The notes below the pieces were generated by a model. That model made no database searches. It had not been told where the DNA came from and saw only the letters and a list, made by a program, of their open reading frames with translations. Position numbers and translations under genes: made by a program. Positions 51,368-60,293 of a stretch of 64,000 bases of DNA are shown here, in pieces; the stretch's first letter is position 1, and each line of letters starts with the position of its first letter. Source of the stretch: Poseidonibacter lekithochrous (GTDB taxonomy: Bacteria > Campylobacterota > Campylobacteria > Campylobacterales > Arcobacteraceae); NCBI RefSeq assembly GCF_013283835.1, contig NZ_CP054052.1, positions 3,038,001-3,102,000 on the forward strand. Direction: 5' to 3'.

Positions 51368-53471
51368 TGATTTAATAAAACTAATAAAAGAGAAAACTAC
51401 ACTATCAAGTAAATCAATAGAAAATATTATTACTTTACTTGATGAGGGTTGTACAATTCCTTTTATTGCGAGATATAGAAAAGACTCTACTGGAAATGCT
51501 ACGGATGAAGACTTAAGAGCTTTTGAGGAAGTATTCACTTATTCACAAAAACTTCTAAAAAGAAAAGAAGAGATAATTAATCTTTTAGATGAAAAAAACT
51601 TCTTAAATGATAAAGTAAAAAATAGTATAAATGAAGCTAAAACTCTACAAGCTTTAGAAGATATATACGCTCCATTTAAAGATAAAAAATCTTCTAGAAC
51701 TTCAAGTGCCATTGAAAATGGTCTTGAACCACTAGCTAATATAATCCAATGTCTAAAATACACAAATCAAGAAGTAGAACAAAAAGCAAAACAATTTGTA
51801 AATAAAAATATCAAATCAAATGAAGAAGCAATAACTGGAGCAAAAGATATCATAGCTCAAAGATATGCTGATGATTTTAAATCAAAAGAGATTCTAAGAT
51901 CTATGATTTCAAACTGGGGTGAGATTCAGATAAAAGAAGGAAAAGAGTTTCATAAATCTGGGGTTTATTCAAGTTTTGCAAACCAAACTGAAAAAATAAA
52001 ATATATTAAATCTCATAGAACTTTAGCAATTTTAAGAGCTGTAAATGAAAAACAATTATCTATTAAAGTAGATATTGATGAAAAGCATATTTTAGAAAAT
52101 ATAAAAAAATACAAAATCCCATCATGGGCAAGTTCATCTAAAGATATAGTTTTTGATGCATATAAAGATGGGCTAAAAAGACTGCTTCTTCCAAGTCTAA
52201 AAAGAGAAGCTATAAACACTCTAAAAGAAAAAGCTAGTTCTGAAGCAATTGAGCTTTTTGGAAAGAACCTAAAAGAGTTACTTCAAACAGCACCACTAGT
52301 AAATCAAGTGATTTTAGGAATGGATCCAGGATTTGTATCTGGTTGTAAACTGGCAGTTATAGATGAAAATGGAATTTATTTAGATTCAGATGTAATCTAT
52401 CCAACTAAACCAAAACAAAATACAGAAGCTTCAAATAAAACAGTATTAGCTCTCATCAAAAAATATGGTGTAACTTCTATTGCAATTGGTAATGGAACTG
52501 CTTCAAGAGAAACAGCAGAGTTTGCCTCAAATCTTATCAAAGATAATAACCTAGATATAAACTATGCAATTGTAAGTGAAATAGGTGCAAGTGTATATTC
52601 AGCTTCTAAAATAGCAGCGCACGAGTATCCAAATCTAGATGTAACAATAAGAGGAGCTATCTCAATAGCAGGACGACTTCGTGATCCAATGGCAACACTA
52701 GTGAAGATTGACCCAAAATCTTTAGGAATTGGTCAATATCAACATGATGTAAACCAAAAAGAGTTAGGCTTAAAACTAGAGAATACTACAGTGGATTTAG
52801 TAAATAAAGTAGGAGTTGATTTAAACTCTGCTTCATATAAACTACTATCTTTTATCTCTGGTATTTCAGAAAAACTAGCAAAAAATATAATTGAGCATAG
52901 AGATGGTATCAAAAAGTTCAATAGTAAAAATGAATTACTAAAAGTAAAAGGTTTAGGTGCAAAAGCATATGAACAAGCTGTAGGATTTCTTCGAATCAAA
53001 GATGGAAAATCAATCCTAGATAATACAGCAATTCACCCAGAAGATTATACAGTAACAAAAAACCTACAAAAAAAATACAATATAGAAGATATAAGAGATA
53101 ATCAAATAGAGCAAATAGCAAATGAGCTAAATACAACTCCACTAAAACTAAGTGATATTATCCAAGAGTTAAAAAAACCAGGATATGACGTAAGAAGTGA
53201 ATTTAATCAAGTGAAATTTGCCCAAGATGTAACAAAAATAGAAGACTTAAAAGAGGGATTCATCCTAAGTGGAATTGTACGAAATATCACAGACTTCGGA
53301 GCTTTTGTAGATATAGGACTAAAAAATGACGCCCTACTTCATATCTCACAAATAAGCCAGAAAAGAATCAATCACCCAAGTGAAGTTTTGAGTATCAATC
53401 AGAATTTAGAGAAGATAAAAGTTGTAAGTGTTGATTTGGAGAAACAAAGAGTCGGGTTAAGTTTAAAATAA
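51360..53471 (+). CDS. tex: Tex, RNA-binding transcription accessory protein
   Basis: A 703-residue cytoplasmic Tex protein. The order is: helical N-terminal region with GCTIPFIARYRKDSTG near residues 30-45, YqgF/RNase H-like domain with LGMDPGFVSGCKLAVID near 320, helix-hairpin-helix repeats near 490-545, and a C-terminal S1 domain (GIVRNITDFGAFVDIG near 640). Length is slightly below the usual 720-780. It overlaps the oxygenase gene. Confidence 0.93.
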   Translation: MTNDLIKLIKEKTTLSSKSIENIITLLDEGCTIPFIARYRKDSTGNATDEDLRAFEEVFTYSQKLLKRKEEIINLLDEKNFLNDKVKNSINEAKTLQALEDIYAPFKDKKSSRTSSAIENGLEPLANIIQCLKYTNQEVEQKAKQFVNKNIKSNEEAITGAKDIIAQRYADDFKSKEILRSMISNWGEIQIKEGKEFHKSGVYSSFANQTEKIKYIKSHRTLAILRAVNEKQLSIKVDIDEKHILENIKKYKIPSWASSSKDIVFDAYKDGLKRLLLPSLKREAINTLKEKASSEAIELFGKNLKELLQTAPLVNQVILGMDPGFVSGCKLAVIDENGIYLDSDVIYPTKPKQNTEASNKTVLALIKKYGVTSIAIGNGTASRETAEFASNLIKDNNLDINYAIVSEIGASVYSASKIAAHEYPNLDVTIRGAISIAGRLRDPMATLVKIDPKSLGIGQYQHDVNQKELGLKLENTTVDLVNKVGVDLNSASYKLLSFISGISEKLAKNIIEHRDGIKKFNSKNELLKVKGLGAKAYEQAVGFLRIKDGKSILDNTAIHPEDYTVTKNLQKKYNIEDIRDNQIEQIANELNTTPLKLSDIIQELKKPGYDVRSEFNQVKFAQDVTKIEDLKEGFILSGIVRNITDFGAFVDIGLKNDALLHISQISQKRINHPSEVLSINQNLEKIKVVSVDLEKQRVGLSLK

Positions 53472-53480
53472 AGGTAGATA

Positions 53481-53888
53481 GTGGAAAAAGAATTATTAGA
53501 GACTACAAAAAGTTTATCACCTATTATAATCGCTTTGATTACAATGGGTTCAGGAATAATATCTGCATTAATTACAATATACCTTACACCAAAGATAAAA
53601 TTTAAATATGAAGATAAAAAAAGAAAAATTGAATATCAAATTGAATTAATCCAAAATATTAGGAATATGCTAGATACAGCTAATGATTTTCAAGAAATAA
53701 GAAGTTCATCGTATTGGGGATTTATAAAAGAGAATTTATCAGAAAGAGAAAAAGAAACTGTTTTAAATAAAGGAATTGTAGTTACAGTAGGTCTTCAATT
53801 TGTTAAAGACTCAGATTATCTAACAAGAAAAAGTACAATTTCATCAATGATTAGTAGAATTGAAAAAGAATGGGGATTAATAAAATAA
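53481..53888 (+). CDS. Small membrane-anchored protein of unknown function
   Basis: A 135-residue protein probably starting at the GTG at 53481, with AAGGTAG upstream. It has one N-terminal membrane helix (about 13-37) followed by a charged, helical cytoplasmic part with KFKYEDKKRKIEYQIELIQ. It follows tex after nine bases and may be co-transcribed. I do not recognise the family. Confidence 0.55.
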   Translation: MEKELLETTKSLSPIIIALITMGSGIISALITIYLTPKIKFKYEDKKRKIEYQIELIQNIRNMLDTANDFQEIRSSSYWGFIKENLSEREKETVLNKGIVVTVGLQFVKDSDYLTRKSTISSMISRIEKEWGLIK

Positions 53889-53890
53889 AT

Positions 53891-54021
53891 GTGAGCATTT
53901 TCAAAATAGTGTTAAGAAAAACTAAATTAAATCTGTAAAAAAATTTGAACTGTCTGAGCGGAGCGAGTTTTCAAATTTTAAGATTTCATTTAATTTTTTA
54001 GCTATTTTGGAATCTGCTCAC
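53891..54021. repeat. Long imperfect inverted repeat (about 131 bp)
   Basis: The outer ends GTGAGC (53891-53896) and GCTCAC (54016-54021) are exact inverted copies. Pairing continues inward with mismatches through CAAAATAG with CTATTTTG, an AAATTAAATCT-like segment with AGATTTCATTTAATTT, and AAATTTGAA with TTCAAATTT, to an apex around CTGAGCGGAGCGAG. The apex is GC-rich in AT-rich surroundings. The structure resembles a small mobile or extragenic palindromic element. Confidence 0.6.
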
Positions 54022-54034
54022 GATTTTCTTTTGC

Positions 54035-54061
54035 TTCTTTTCTTTACTAAAAAGAAAAGAA
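54035..54061. repeat. Hairpin of the TTCTTTTCTTT/AAAGAAAAGAA type
   Basis: An 11-bp perfect stem (54035-54045 with 54051-54061) around ACTAA, next to the long inverted repeat. Similar CTTTTGCTTCTTTTCTTT-plus-complement hairpins are familiar extragenic elements in many bacterial genomes. It may act as a bidirectional terminator. Confidence 0.5.
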
Positions 54062-54193
54062 AGAACTATCACAACTAACAAATATTAAATTCACAAAATA
54101 AAACTAAACATCGTTGACCACTATCAATGATATAAAATCCAATATTGATTACAATTATCATATTAATTCAAAACATCCCCAAGGATTTCAATA

Positions 54194-54628
54194 ATGGAAT
54201 ACACACTAATTCTAATCGCTCACCTACTAGGTGCAATCATTTTCATAGGTTTTATTTTCGCAGACGTAATAGTCTTCCCAGCAGTTAAAAACAAATTTGG
54301 ACAAGAGTTCCATGACAATATGATAGAAGCAATTGTAGGACGAGGTCTTAAAATCTATCCACCAATAGTTTTAATACTAATGGGTACAGGTGGATATATG
54401 TTCTCAAAATACATAAACAGCACTCTAGGATACTTTTCTACATCAATGCAGATCTTACTATGGGTTAAAGTGTTTTTCGTACTTCTAATCGTTCTAGGAG
54501 TGATTTATACTATGTATTGCAAACTTACTAAGACTGAACCAGTTGGATTTATGCATTACTTCCATACTTATGCTTTAATCTTAAGTATTCTAATTGTAAT
54601 CATCGCAAAATTTATGTTTGTAGTTTAA
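54194..54628 (+). CDS. Four-helix membrane protein, CopD-like, paralogue 1
   Basis: A 144-residue inner-membrane protein with four helices (about 4-27, 55-74, 84-106 and 120-143). A histidine in the first helix (AHLLGAIIFIGFIFADV) and a histidine pair before the last helix (MHYFH) are shared with the next gene and could bind heme or metal. Function is unknown; a CopD-like family is the nearest resemblance. AAGGATTTC lies upstream. Confidence 0.6.
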   Translation: MEYTLILIAHLLGAIIFIGFIFADVIVFPAVKNKFGQEFHDNMIEAIVGRGLKIYPPIVLILMGTGGYMFSKYINSTLGYFSTSMQILLWVKVFFVLLIVLGVIYTMYCKLTKTEPVGFMHYFHTYALILSILIVIIAKFMFVV

Positions 54629-54656
54629 ATAAAATATTTTTAAAAGGATTTAAAAA

Positions 54657-55088
54657 ATGTCATATACTTTAGTTTTAATTATTCACTTATTATGTGCAAT
54701 CATCTTTATTGGGTTTGTATTTGCAGATGTTATTGTATTGCCTGCTATGAAAAAAGTTCTAAATGAAAAAGAACATCAAAATGTTGTAAATGCAATATCT
54801 GGAAGAGCTAGAAAAATATTCCCCTTAGCAGTTTTAACACTGATTCTAACTGGTGGATTTATGTTTTCAAAATATATAAATTCTGATGCTGGAATGTTTA
54901 ATTCTTCACTTCAAATTCTTCTATTAATCAAATTTGTACTTGCAATGATTATTGCAGGTGGAATTGTATATTCTTTATCTTGTAAGTTTTTGAAAAAAGC
55001 TCCAAATCCTATAATGAAACATTTTCATAAGTTTGTATTAGTTGTGGGTGTTTGTATAGTTGTATTAGCTAAATTAATGTTCGTATAA
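54657..55088 (+). CDS. Four-helix membrane protein, CopD-like, paralogue 2
   Basis: A 143-residue membrane protein closely related to the preceding gene along its full length, including IHLLCAIIFIGFVFADVIV, GGFMFSKYINS and the KHFH histidine pair. AAAAGGATTT is its ribosome binding site, and 28 bases separate the two genes. It is a tandem duplication with clear divergence; the pair may form a heterodimer. It ends at a strong hairpin. Confidence 0.6.
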   Translation: MSYTLVLIIHLLCAIIFIGFVFADVIVLPAMKKVLNEKEHQNVVNAISGRARKIFPLAVLTLILTGGFMFSKYINSDAGMFNSSLQILLLIKFVLAMIIAGGIVYSLSCKFLKKAPNPIMKHFHKFVLVVGVCIVVLAKLMFV

Positions 55089-55094
55089 AAGATT

Positions 55095-55120
55095 AAAACT
55101 AGAGAAATTTCTCTAGTTTT
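55095..55120. terminator. Bidirectional terminator
   Basis: AAAACTAGAGA (55095-55105) and TCTCTAGTTTT (55110-55120) pair perfectly with a four-base loop between the convergent membrane-protein and ridA genes. Confidence 0.7.
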
Positions 55121-55496
55121 TAAAAGCGATTGCATCTACTTCAACTAAAACATTTTTAGGTAAAGTTTTTACTGCAACTGTTGCTCTTGCTGGTGCATCT
55201 TCTGCTCCAAAATATTCTGCATAAATTTCATTGAAAGCTACAAAGTTATCCATATCAGATAAGTAACAAGTAGTTTTTAAAACATTATCAAAAGATGAGT
55301 TTGCTTCTTCTAATACTGCTTTTAAATTTTCCATTACTTTTCTAGTTTGTTCTTGAACTCCACCTTCAATGATTTCCATTGTTTGTGCATCTAAAGGAAT
55401 TTGTCCAGATAAAAATACTAATTTTTCAAAAGATGTAGCTTGATTATAAGGTCCAATTGCACTTGGAGCTTTTGTAGTTGATATAATTTGTTTCAT
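55113..55496 (-). CDS. ridA: RidA, reactive enamine/imine deaminase
   Basis: A 127-residue RidA (YjgF/UK114) protein that hydrolyses reactive enamines and imines released by PLP enzymes. Motifs: APSAIGPYNQA near residue 10, FLSGQIPLD, and PARATVAV near 100-107 with the catalytic arginine. It is the last gene of a minus-strand group for amino-acid transport, which suits its role in amino-acid metabolism. A 60-base gap separates it from the Nudix gene. Confidence 0.93.
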   Translation of the reverse strand: MKQIISTTKAPSAIGPYNQATSFEKLVFLSGQIPLDAQTMEIIEGGVQEQTRKVMENLKAVLEEANSSFDNVLKTTCYLSDMDNFVAFNEIYAEYFGAEDAPARATVAVKTLPKNVLVEVDAIAFKN

Positions 55497-55556
55497 TTTT
55501 TGCCCTTTTATTTTAAAAAGGCATTATACAATTTTTTTATAAAAGATGGTTTTATA

Positions 55557-56330
55557 CTATTTTTCTATAGGAAAAAATAGTTCAAAATCCCTTTTGATAT
55601 GACATAAGGTTTCATGATTTGCAAGGGTAAAACCTTGGTATTCTAAGGCCGCTAGTACAACTGCTTTTGAGTATGCTAATACAGTTTCATCTTCTAAATA
55701 TTTAGAAATTTTCACCCATTTTGCATCTATAATTTCATTTGTATCTTGGATATTTATTTCAAGCGTTTTTGGTTTTGCAATACATAATACATATAAATTT
55801 GATTTATGAAATTGGTGTGGATAGAAATGACCTAAAGATATAATAGATTGGAATTCTACTTTAATACCAGTCTCTTCAAGAACTTCTCTCTCTAATGCAG
55901 ATGATATCATCTCGCCATTATCAATATGTCCACCAGGAAGTTTATATCCAATAGTTGATATTTTCTCTTTGATTACTAATAACTCTTCATTTTCATTGAT
56001 TACAACAGCACCAACACCTAAAGTATGGTTGGCACTTGTTGGAATAATTGCATTAGGAATTAATCTTTTCACTACAAGTACATAAGCCTCATCACATGAA
56101 TGAAAAATAAAACCTCTTGAAGTAGATATTGGAATAAAGTCAGATTTTGAAATATCAATATAAATCCAAATAAGATTTCTTCTATCTTGTGTTTCTTCTA
56201 TTAAAAAATCAAGATTTATCTCAAACTCTTCTTTAGAATTAGGAAGGTCTTTTGACTCAATTGTTATTCCATTATAAGGGTCTAAAACAGTATTAAAACA
56301 ACCAATTTTTTCTACGCTTGTATTATTCAT
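55557..56330 (-). CDS. Nudix hydrolase with pre-Nudix domain
   Basis: A 257-residue hydrolase of nucleoside diphosphate-linked compounds. The full Nudix box GX5EX7REVxEETG is visible from Gly134 through Glu140, Arg148-Glu149 and Glu152-Glu153-Thr-Gly155. The N-terminal 100 residues, with SRGFIFHSCDEAYVLVVKRL near 71-90, resemble the pre-Nudix domain of human NUDT6 and plant NUDX7-type enzymes. The substrate is unknown. It lies 25 bases after the LysE-family gene. Confidence 0.85.
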   Translation of the reverse strand: MNNTSVEKIGCFNTVLDPYNGITIESKDLPNSKEEFEINLDFLIEETQDRRNLIWIYIDISKSDFIPISTSRGFIFHSCDEAYVLVVKRLIPNAIIPTSANHTLGVGAVVINENEELLVIKEKISTIGYKLPGGHIDNGEMISSALEREVLEETGIKVEFQSIISLGHFYPHQFHKSNLYVLCIAKPKTLEINIQDTNEIIDAKWVKISKYLEDETVLAYSKAVVLAALEYQGFTLANHETLCHIKRDFELFFPIEK

Positions 56331-56355
56331 ATCTAGCCCTTTTTATTTATGATAA

Positions 56356-56970
56356 CTAAAGTACAATTAAATCTATTAATGAGTAAGCAATTAATAACAT
56401 AATAAAACCAATAGAAATATCTAGGATTTTCCAAGTTATTGGTTTTTTAAATAAAGGTATTAAAGCCCTAGCTCCAAAACCTAAAAGAGTAAACCATACA
56501 GTAGAAGCACTAATAGCTCCTAATAAAAAGTATAGTTTTAAATCATCCGAAATATTAGCCCCAATTCCACCAATAAGTAATACTGTATCAAGATAAGTAT
56601 GTGGGTTTAAAAAAGTAAATACCAATAACATAGTAATTACTTTTTTTAATGGATTAGTTTTTATTTGGTCATCTATTTGCATACTTTCATTTTTGAAAGC
56701 AGCTTTAAAAGATAGGAGAGAATAGAAGACTAAAAAAACTATTCCAATTACGGCAATAGAATTAATTAAAAGTTGATTTCCTTTTATAAAAAAACCAAGT
56801 CCTAATACTCCAGCTGAGATTAATAGAAAATCAAAAATAATACATAAACTAACAGCTAATAAAACATATTGTCTCATTAGTCCTAGTTTTAATACATACG
56901 CATTTTGAGCTCCAATTGCAACGATTAAAGAAAACGTTACTATGAAACCTTTCAGATATATATCAAGCAC
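56356..56970 (-). CDS. LysE/ArgO-family amino-acid exporter
   Basis: A 204-residue membrane exporter with about six helices. The N-terminal IGAQNAYVLKLGL (residues 19-31) is the ArgO/LysE signature, and FLNPHTYLDTVLLIGG lies near 120-135. It exports basic amino acids in characterised relatives. It overlaps marC by eight bases, in an operon that also encodes an amino-acid importer. Confidence 0.88.
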   Translation of the reverse strand: MLDIYLKGFIVTFSLIVAIGAQNAYVLKLGLMRQYVLLAVSLCIIFDFLLISAGVLGLGFFIKGNQLLINSIAVIGIVFLVFYSLLSFKAAFKNESMQIDDQIKTNPLKKVITMLLVFTFLNPHTYLDTVLLIGGIGANISDDLKLYFLLGAISASTVWFTLLGFGARALIPLFKKPITWKILDISIGFIMLLIAYSLIDLIVL

Positions 56971-57601
56971 CTAAATAAGCCTTTGATAGATTTACTAAAC
57001 CACTTACAACAAATTGTACAGCAATAGCTCCAACAATAAGTCCCATTAGTTTAGTAATGATATTTTGACCTGTAACTCCCATATATTTTTTGATATAAAA
57101 AGAGTATTTAAATGCAAGATAAATAATCAGTGCATTTACTAAGAAAGCCACAACTAAAGCACTAATATCTGTAACAGTATGTGCTTCTTGTTTGAAGATA
57201 ATAATAGTAGTAAATAACCCCGGTCCAAAAGTAATTGGAATACCAATTGGAATTACTGATAAATCTTCTTGTTCTTTGGCTTCTTTTTCTTCTTCTTTTG
57301 TTTGTTTTTTTGTTTTACTATTTACCATTTGTAAGGCAGTTAAAAATAGTACTACCCCACCCATTACTTTAATTGAGTGTTGATCAATACCGAATAATTT
57401 CAGTACAAAATCCCCAGTAATTAATACAACAATAAAAGCAATAATAATAGTAAGTGTTGCTTTATACGCAACCTTATTCATTTCTTGTTTTGTGATATTT
57501 GCACTAACAAGTGAAAGTACTAATGCACTTACTCCTATTGGATCCATAATGGCAAAAAATGTAATAGAGTTTTGTAAGAATAAATCGAAAAAATTAGACA
57601 T
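56963..57601 (-). CDS. MarC-family integral membrane protein
   Basis: A 212-residue membrane protein with six helices. The start segment FFAIMDPIGVSALVLSL and GIPITFGPGLFTTIIIF near residue 120 are typical of MarC/UPF0056. A charged loop with KQTKEEEKEAKEQEDL lies between the third and fourth helices. Function of MarC is not established; export of small molecules has been proposed. It starts two bases after the permease stop. Confidence 0.87.
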   Translation of the reverse strand: MSNFFDLFLQNSITFFAIMDPIGVSALVLSLVSANITKQEMNKVAYKATLTIIIAFIVVLITGDFVLKLFGIDQHSIKVMGGVVLFLTALQMVNSKTKKQTKEEEKEAKEQEDLSVIPIGIPITFGPGLFTTIIIFKQEAHTVTDISALVVAFLVNALIIYLAFKYSFYIKKYMGVTGQNIITKLMGLIVGAIAVQFVVSGLVNLSKAYLGA

Positions 57602-57603
57602 TG

Positions 57604-58569
57604 CTAACTCATTCCACCTTTAGCTTCCATTTTTTTCTCTAATCTGTGTCCTACATAACTAAGTACGGACGTAATAGATAAATAAATCAATGCAATAACA
57701 ATCCACGTTTCAAAAGGTGAGAAGGTATTAGCAACAATCTCTTTACCTACTTTTGTAAGGTCTGTAATTGAAATAACAGATACTAAAGATGAATCTTTAA
57801 TAAGTGCAATCATTTCACCTACAAGTGTTGGTAATGCTCTTTTAAATGCTTGAGGTAAAATAATATATCTCATAGCTTGGAATTTAGAAATACCTAAAGA
57901 GTTAGCAGCTTCTAACTGACCTTTATCAATAGATTGAATAGCACCTCTTAAAACTTCCGCCATATAAGCACCAAAGAAAATACCAAGTGATAATACACCA
58001 GCTACAAATCTTTCAAATTCAAATATATTTGCAACAATAAAATAGAATAAGAAAATTTGTACAAGCAGAGGTGTTCCTCTAACAATTGTAATATATACAG
58101 TTGCAATATCTCTTAAGAATACCATTGATGATAACTTCATAAGTGCTACAACAATACCTACAATAAATGTAAGAATAGCTGCAAAAAATGAAATCTTTAA
58201 TGTAATCCAAAGACCATTTAAAACAGGTCCCGCTCTCATCTCTGATTTCGAAGCTATATAATCGCCTTCGTATACTTCTTCACCTACTTCGTAATCAAAT
58301 GAAAAACTACTATCTACATCTTCAAGTTCAACTTTTTCATCACCATTGATATAGTATTTACCATCTTCAAATACTAGTTTTCCATCTTTAGGAGCTTCAA
58401 CTGATATTACTTCTTCATAAGCAAAGTATTTAGGAACTGAATTCCACTTCCAAACATAATTCATATTGGCAGCAGCCATATAGAAAAAATAACCTACTGC
58501 AAGGAAAAAACCTAGAGCAAGTAAATGCCCTAAGTTTTTATTTTGTGTCCATGATTCTCTTCTAGCCAT
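57604..58569 (-). CDS. Polar amino-acid ABC permease with inserted periplasmic domain
   Basis: A 321-residue permease of the His/Glu/Gln family. The usual permease domain starts near residue 115 (NGLWITLKISFFAAI), with the EAA loop EAANSLGISKFQAMRYIILP near 218-237. Before it come one helix (14-35) and an extra segment of about 70 residues (40-113). This segment has VEAPKDGKL and YEVGEEVYEGDYI stretches, which resemble halves of a barrel-sandwich (lipoyl/HlyD-like) fold. Three bases separate it from the upstream binding-protein gene. Confidence 0.85.
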   Translation of the reverse strand: MARRESWTQNKNLGHLLALGFFLAVGYFFYMAAANMNYVWKWNSVPKYFAYEEVISVEAPKDGKLVFEDGKYYINGDEKVELEDVDSSFSFDYEVGEEVYEGDYIASKSEMRAGPVLNGLWITLKISFFAAILTFIVGIVVALMKLSSMVFLRDIATVYITIVRGTPLLVQIFLFYFIVANIFEFERFVAGVLSLGIFFGAYMAEVLRGAIQSIDKGQLEAANSLGISKFQAMRYIILPQAFKRALPTLVGEMIALIKDSSLVSVISITDLTKVGKEIVANTFSPFETWIVIALIYLSITSVLSYVGHRLEKKMEAKGGMS

Positions 58570-58572
58570 AAA

Positions 58573-59409
58573 CTACTGAACTCTTTTTAACCAAGATGTG
58601 TCTCTTAACCATTTTTTATTTAATTTTTCATGGAAGTCAACAACTTTATCTTCTTTAACTTGTCTTAAGAAGTTATTTAACCAGTTAAGGAAATCAGGGT
58701 CACCTTTTCTAATAGCCCAACCTAATGGCTCATAAGTTAATGGAGCATCTAAGTGGATTAATTTACCTTTACCTTTATCAGACATAAATAAAATATTATA
58801 TGGTTGGTCATATACAAATGCATCTGCTCTACCGTTTAATACTTCTGCTGCTGCATCGGCTTCAGTTTCGAAAGTAATGATTTTTGCTTTAGTAAAGAAT
58901 TTTCTTGTAGCAACTTCACCAGTAACACCTAGTTTAGTAACAACAGTAAATTCAGGTTTATCTAAATCTTTAGCTGTCTTGATTTTAGAATCTAAATCTT
59001 TTTTCATAAGAATAGTTTGACCAACTACAACATAAGGATTTGCAAAATTAATTTTTAAATTTCTTTGTTGCGTAATAGTCATACCAGACATAATAATATC
59101 ACATTTGTTAGTAACTAATGCTGCAATAATACCATCCCAAGATGTTGGAAGTAATTTTAATTTTACACCCATCTCTTTTGCCATTCTCTTAGCCATATCT
59201 ACATCATAACCAATAATTCTACCCTTCTTGTCTTTCATCTCGAAAGGCATGTACCCAGGTTCCATACATACTTGTAATTCCCCTCTTTGTAAAATCTGGT
59301 TTAACGTAGATTTTTTCCATAGATTAATGTCGTCAGCAAATGAATTAACAGATGCTAAAGTACTTACAGCAAAAACTGCAACAAAAATTTTCTTAACTAA
59401 ATTTCTCAT
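58573..59409 (-). CDS. Amino-acid ABC transporter binding protein, copy 1
   Basis: A 278-residue periplasmic binding protein of family 3 with a signal peptide (residues 1-25, cleaved after SFA). The ligand-site region EPGYMPFEMKDKKGRIIGYDVD and the SGMTITQQRNLKINFANPY segment are typical of polar amino-acid binders. It is very similar along its length to the next upstream gene. Both belong to one importer operon. Confidence 0.9.
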   Translation of the reverse strand: MRNLVKKIFVAVFAVSTLASVNSFADDINLWKKSTLNQILQRGELQVCMEPGYMPFEMKDKKGRIIGYDVDMAKRMAKEMGVKLKLLPTSWDGIIAALVTNKCDIIMSGMTITQQRNLKINFANPYVVVGQTILMKKDLDSKIKTAKDLDKPEFTVVTKLGVTGEVATRKFFTKAKIITFETEADAAAEVLNGRADAFVYDQPYNILFMSDKGKGKLIHLDAPLTYEPLGWAIRKGDPDFLNWLNNFLRQVKEDKVVDFHEKLNKKWLRDTSWLKRVQ

Positions 59410-59435
59410 ATTCTCTCTCCTTGTTTAGAATTGAA

Positions 59436-60254
59436 CTACTGTACTTTTTTAAGCCACTTAGTCTCTACAAACCACTTGTTGTAAAGTCTTTCATGTAAAT
59501 TTACTACTTTATCTTCTTTGATTTGTCTTAAGAAGTTATTTAACCAATTTTCAAAATCAGGGTCACCTTTTTTGAAAGCAAATGCTAAAGGCTCAAAAGT
59601 TAAAGGTTTATCCATATGTACTAATGAACCTTTTCCTTTTCCATCCATAAATACAGTATTGTATGGTTGGTCATTTACAAATGCAGTTGCTCTTCCGTTT
59701 AATACTTCAGATACAGCTTCACTTTCTGTTTCAAATGTGATTACTTCTGCTTTTTTGAAAAACTTTCTAGCTGCAATTTCACCAGTTTGACCTAAAACTG
59801 CTGTAATTGTATATTTTTCATTATCTAAATCTTTAGATTTTTTGATGTCATTTTCATATTTCTTATTTAATAAAATTGTTTGACCAACAACGATGTATGG
59901 GTCAGAGAAGTTAATTTTTAGGTTTCTTTGTTGAGTAATAGTCATACCAGAAATAATGATGTCGTATTTGTTAGTTAATAAACCAGCAATAATACCATCA
60001 AATGCAGTTTCTTCGATTTTTAATTTTACTCCCATTGCTTTTGCCATAGCTTTTGCAATGTCTACATCATAACCTATGATTCTTCCCTTTTTATCTTTCA
60101 TTTCAAAAGGCATATATCCAGGTTCTAGAGCTACTCTTAATTCACCCTTGTTTAAAATTTTGTTTAGTGTTGAGTTTTTCCATAGATTAATATCATCTGC
60201 GAATAAACTTGTGTTAATTAGTAGTAAAAATGCAATTAAAATATTTTTAATCAT
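59436..60254 (-). CDS. Amino-acid ABC transporter binding protein, copy 2
   Basis: A 272-residue paralogue of the adjacent binding protein, with signal peptide MIKNILIAFLLLINTSLFA. The ligand-site segments are nearly the same as in copy 1, with small changes such as TAFDGIIAGLLTNK in place of TSWDGIIAALVTNK. Two binding proteins for one permease can widen substrate range. It lies 39 bases after the ATPase gene. Confidence 0.9.
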   Translation of the reverse strand: MIKNILIAFLLLINTSLFADDINLWKNSTLNKILNKGELRVALEPGYMPFEMKDKKGRIIGYDVDIAKAMAKAMGVKLKIEETAFDGIIAGLLTNKYDIIISGMTITQQRNLKINFSDPYIVVGQTILLNKKYENDIKKSKDLDNEKYTITAVLGQTGEIAARKFFKKAEVITFETESEAVSEVLNGRATAFVNDQPYNTVFMDGKGKGSLVHMDKPLTFEPLAFAFKKGDPDFENWLNNFLRQIKEDKVVNLHERLYNKWFVETKWLKKVQ

Positions 60255-60293
60255 TCTGTTTTGTTCCTTGTGCTTTGTTTTCTTTTTTTGTAA

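Larger units (their letters stand above)
53889..54193. other. Intergenic region dominated by hairpin element
   Basis: About 305 bases without a convincing gene. The left 170 bases hold the long imperfect inverted repeat and the adjacent 11-bp hairpin listed separately. The right 130 bases are AT-rich, with a good AAGGAT before the next start and a possible -10 TATAAA near 54131. Confidence 0.6.
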
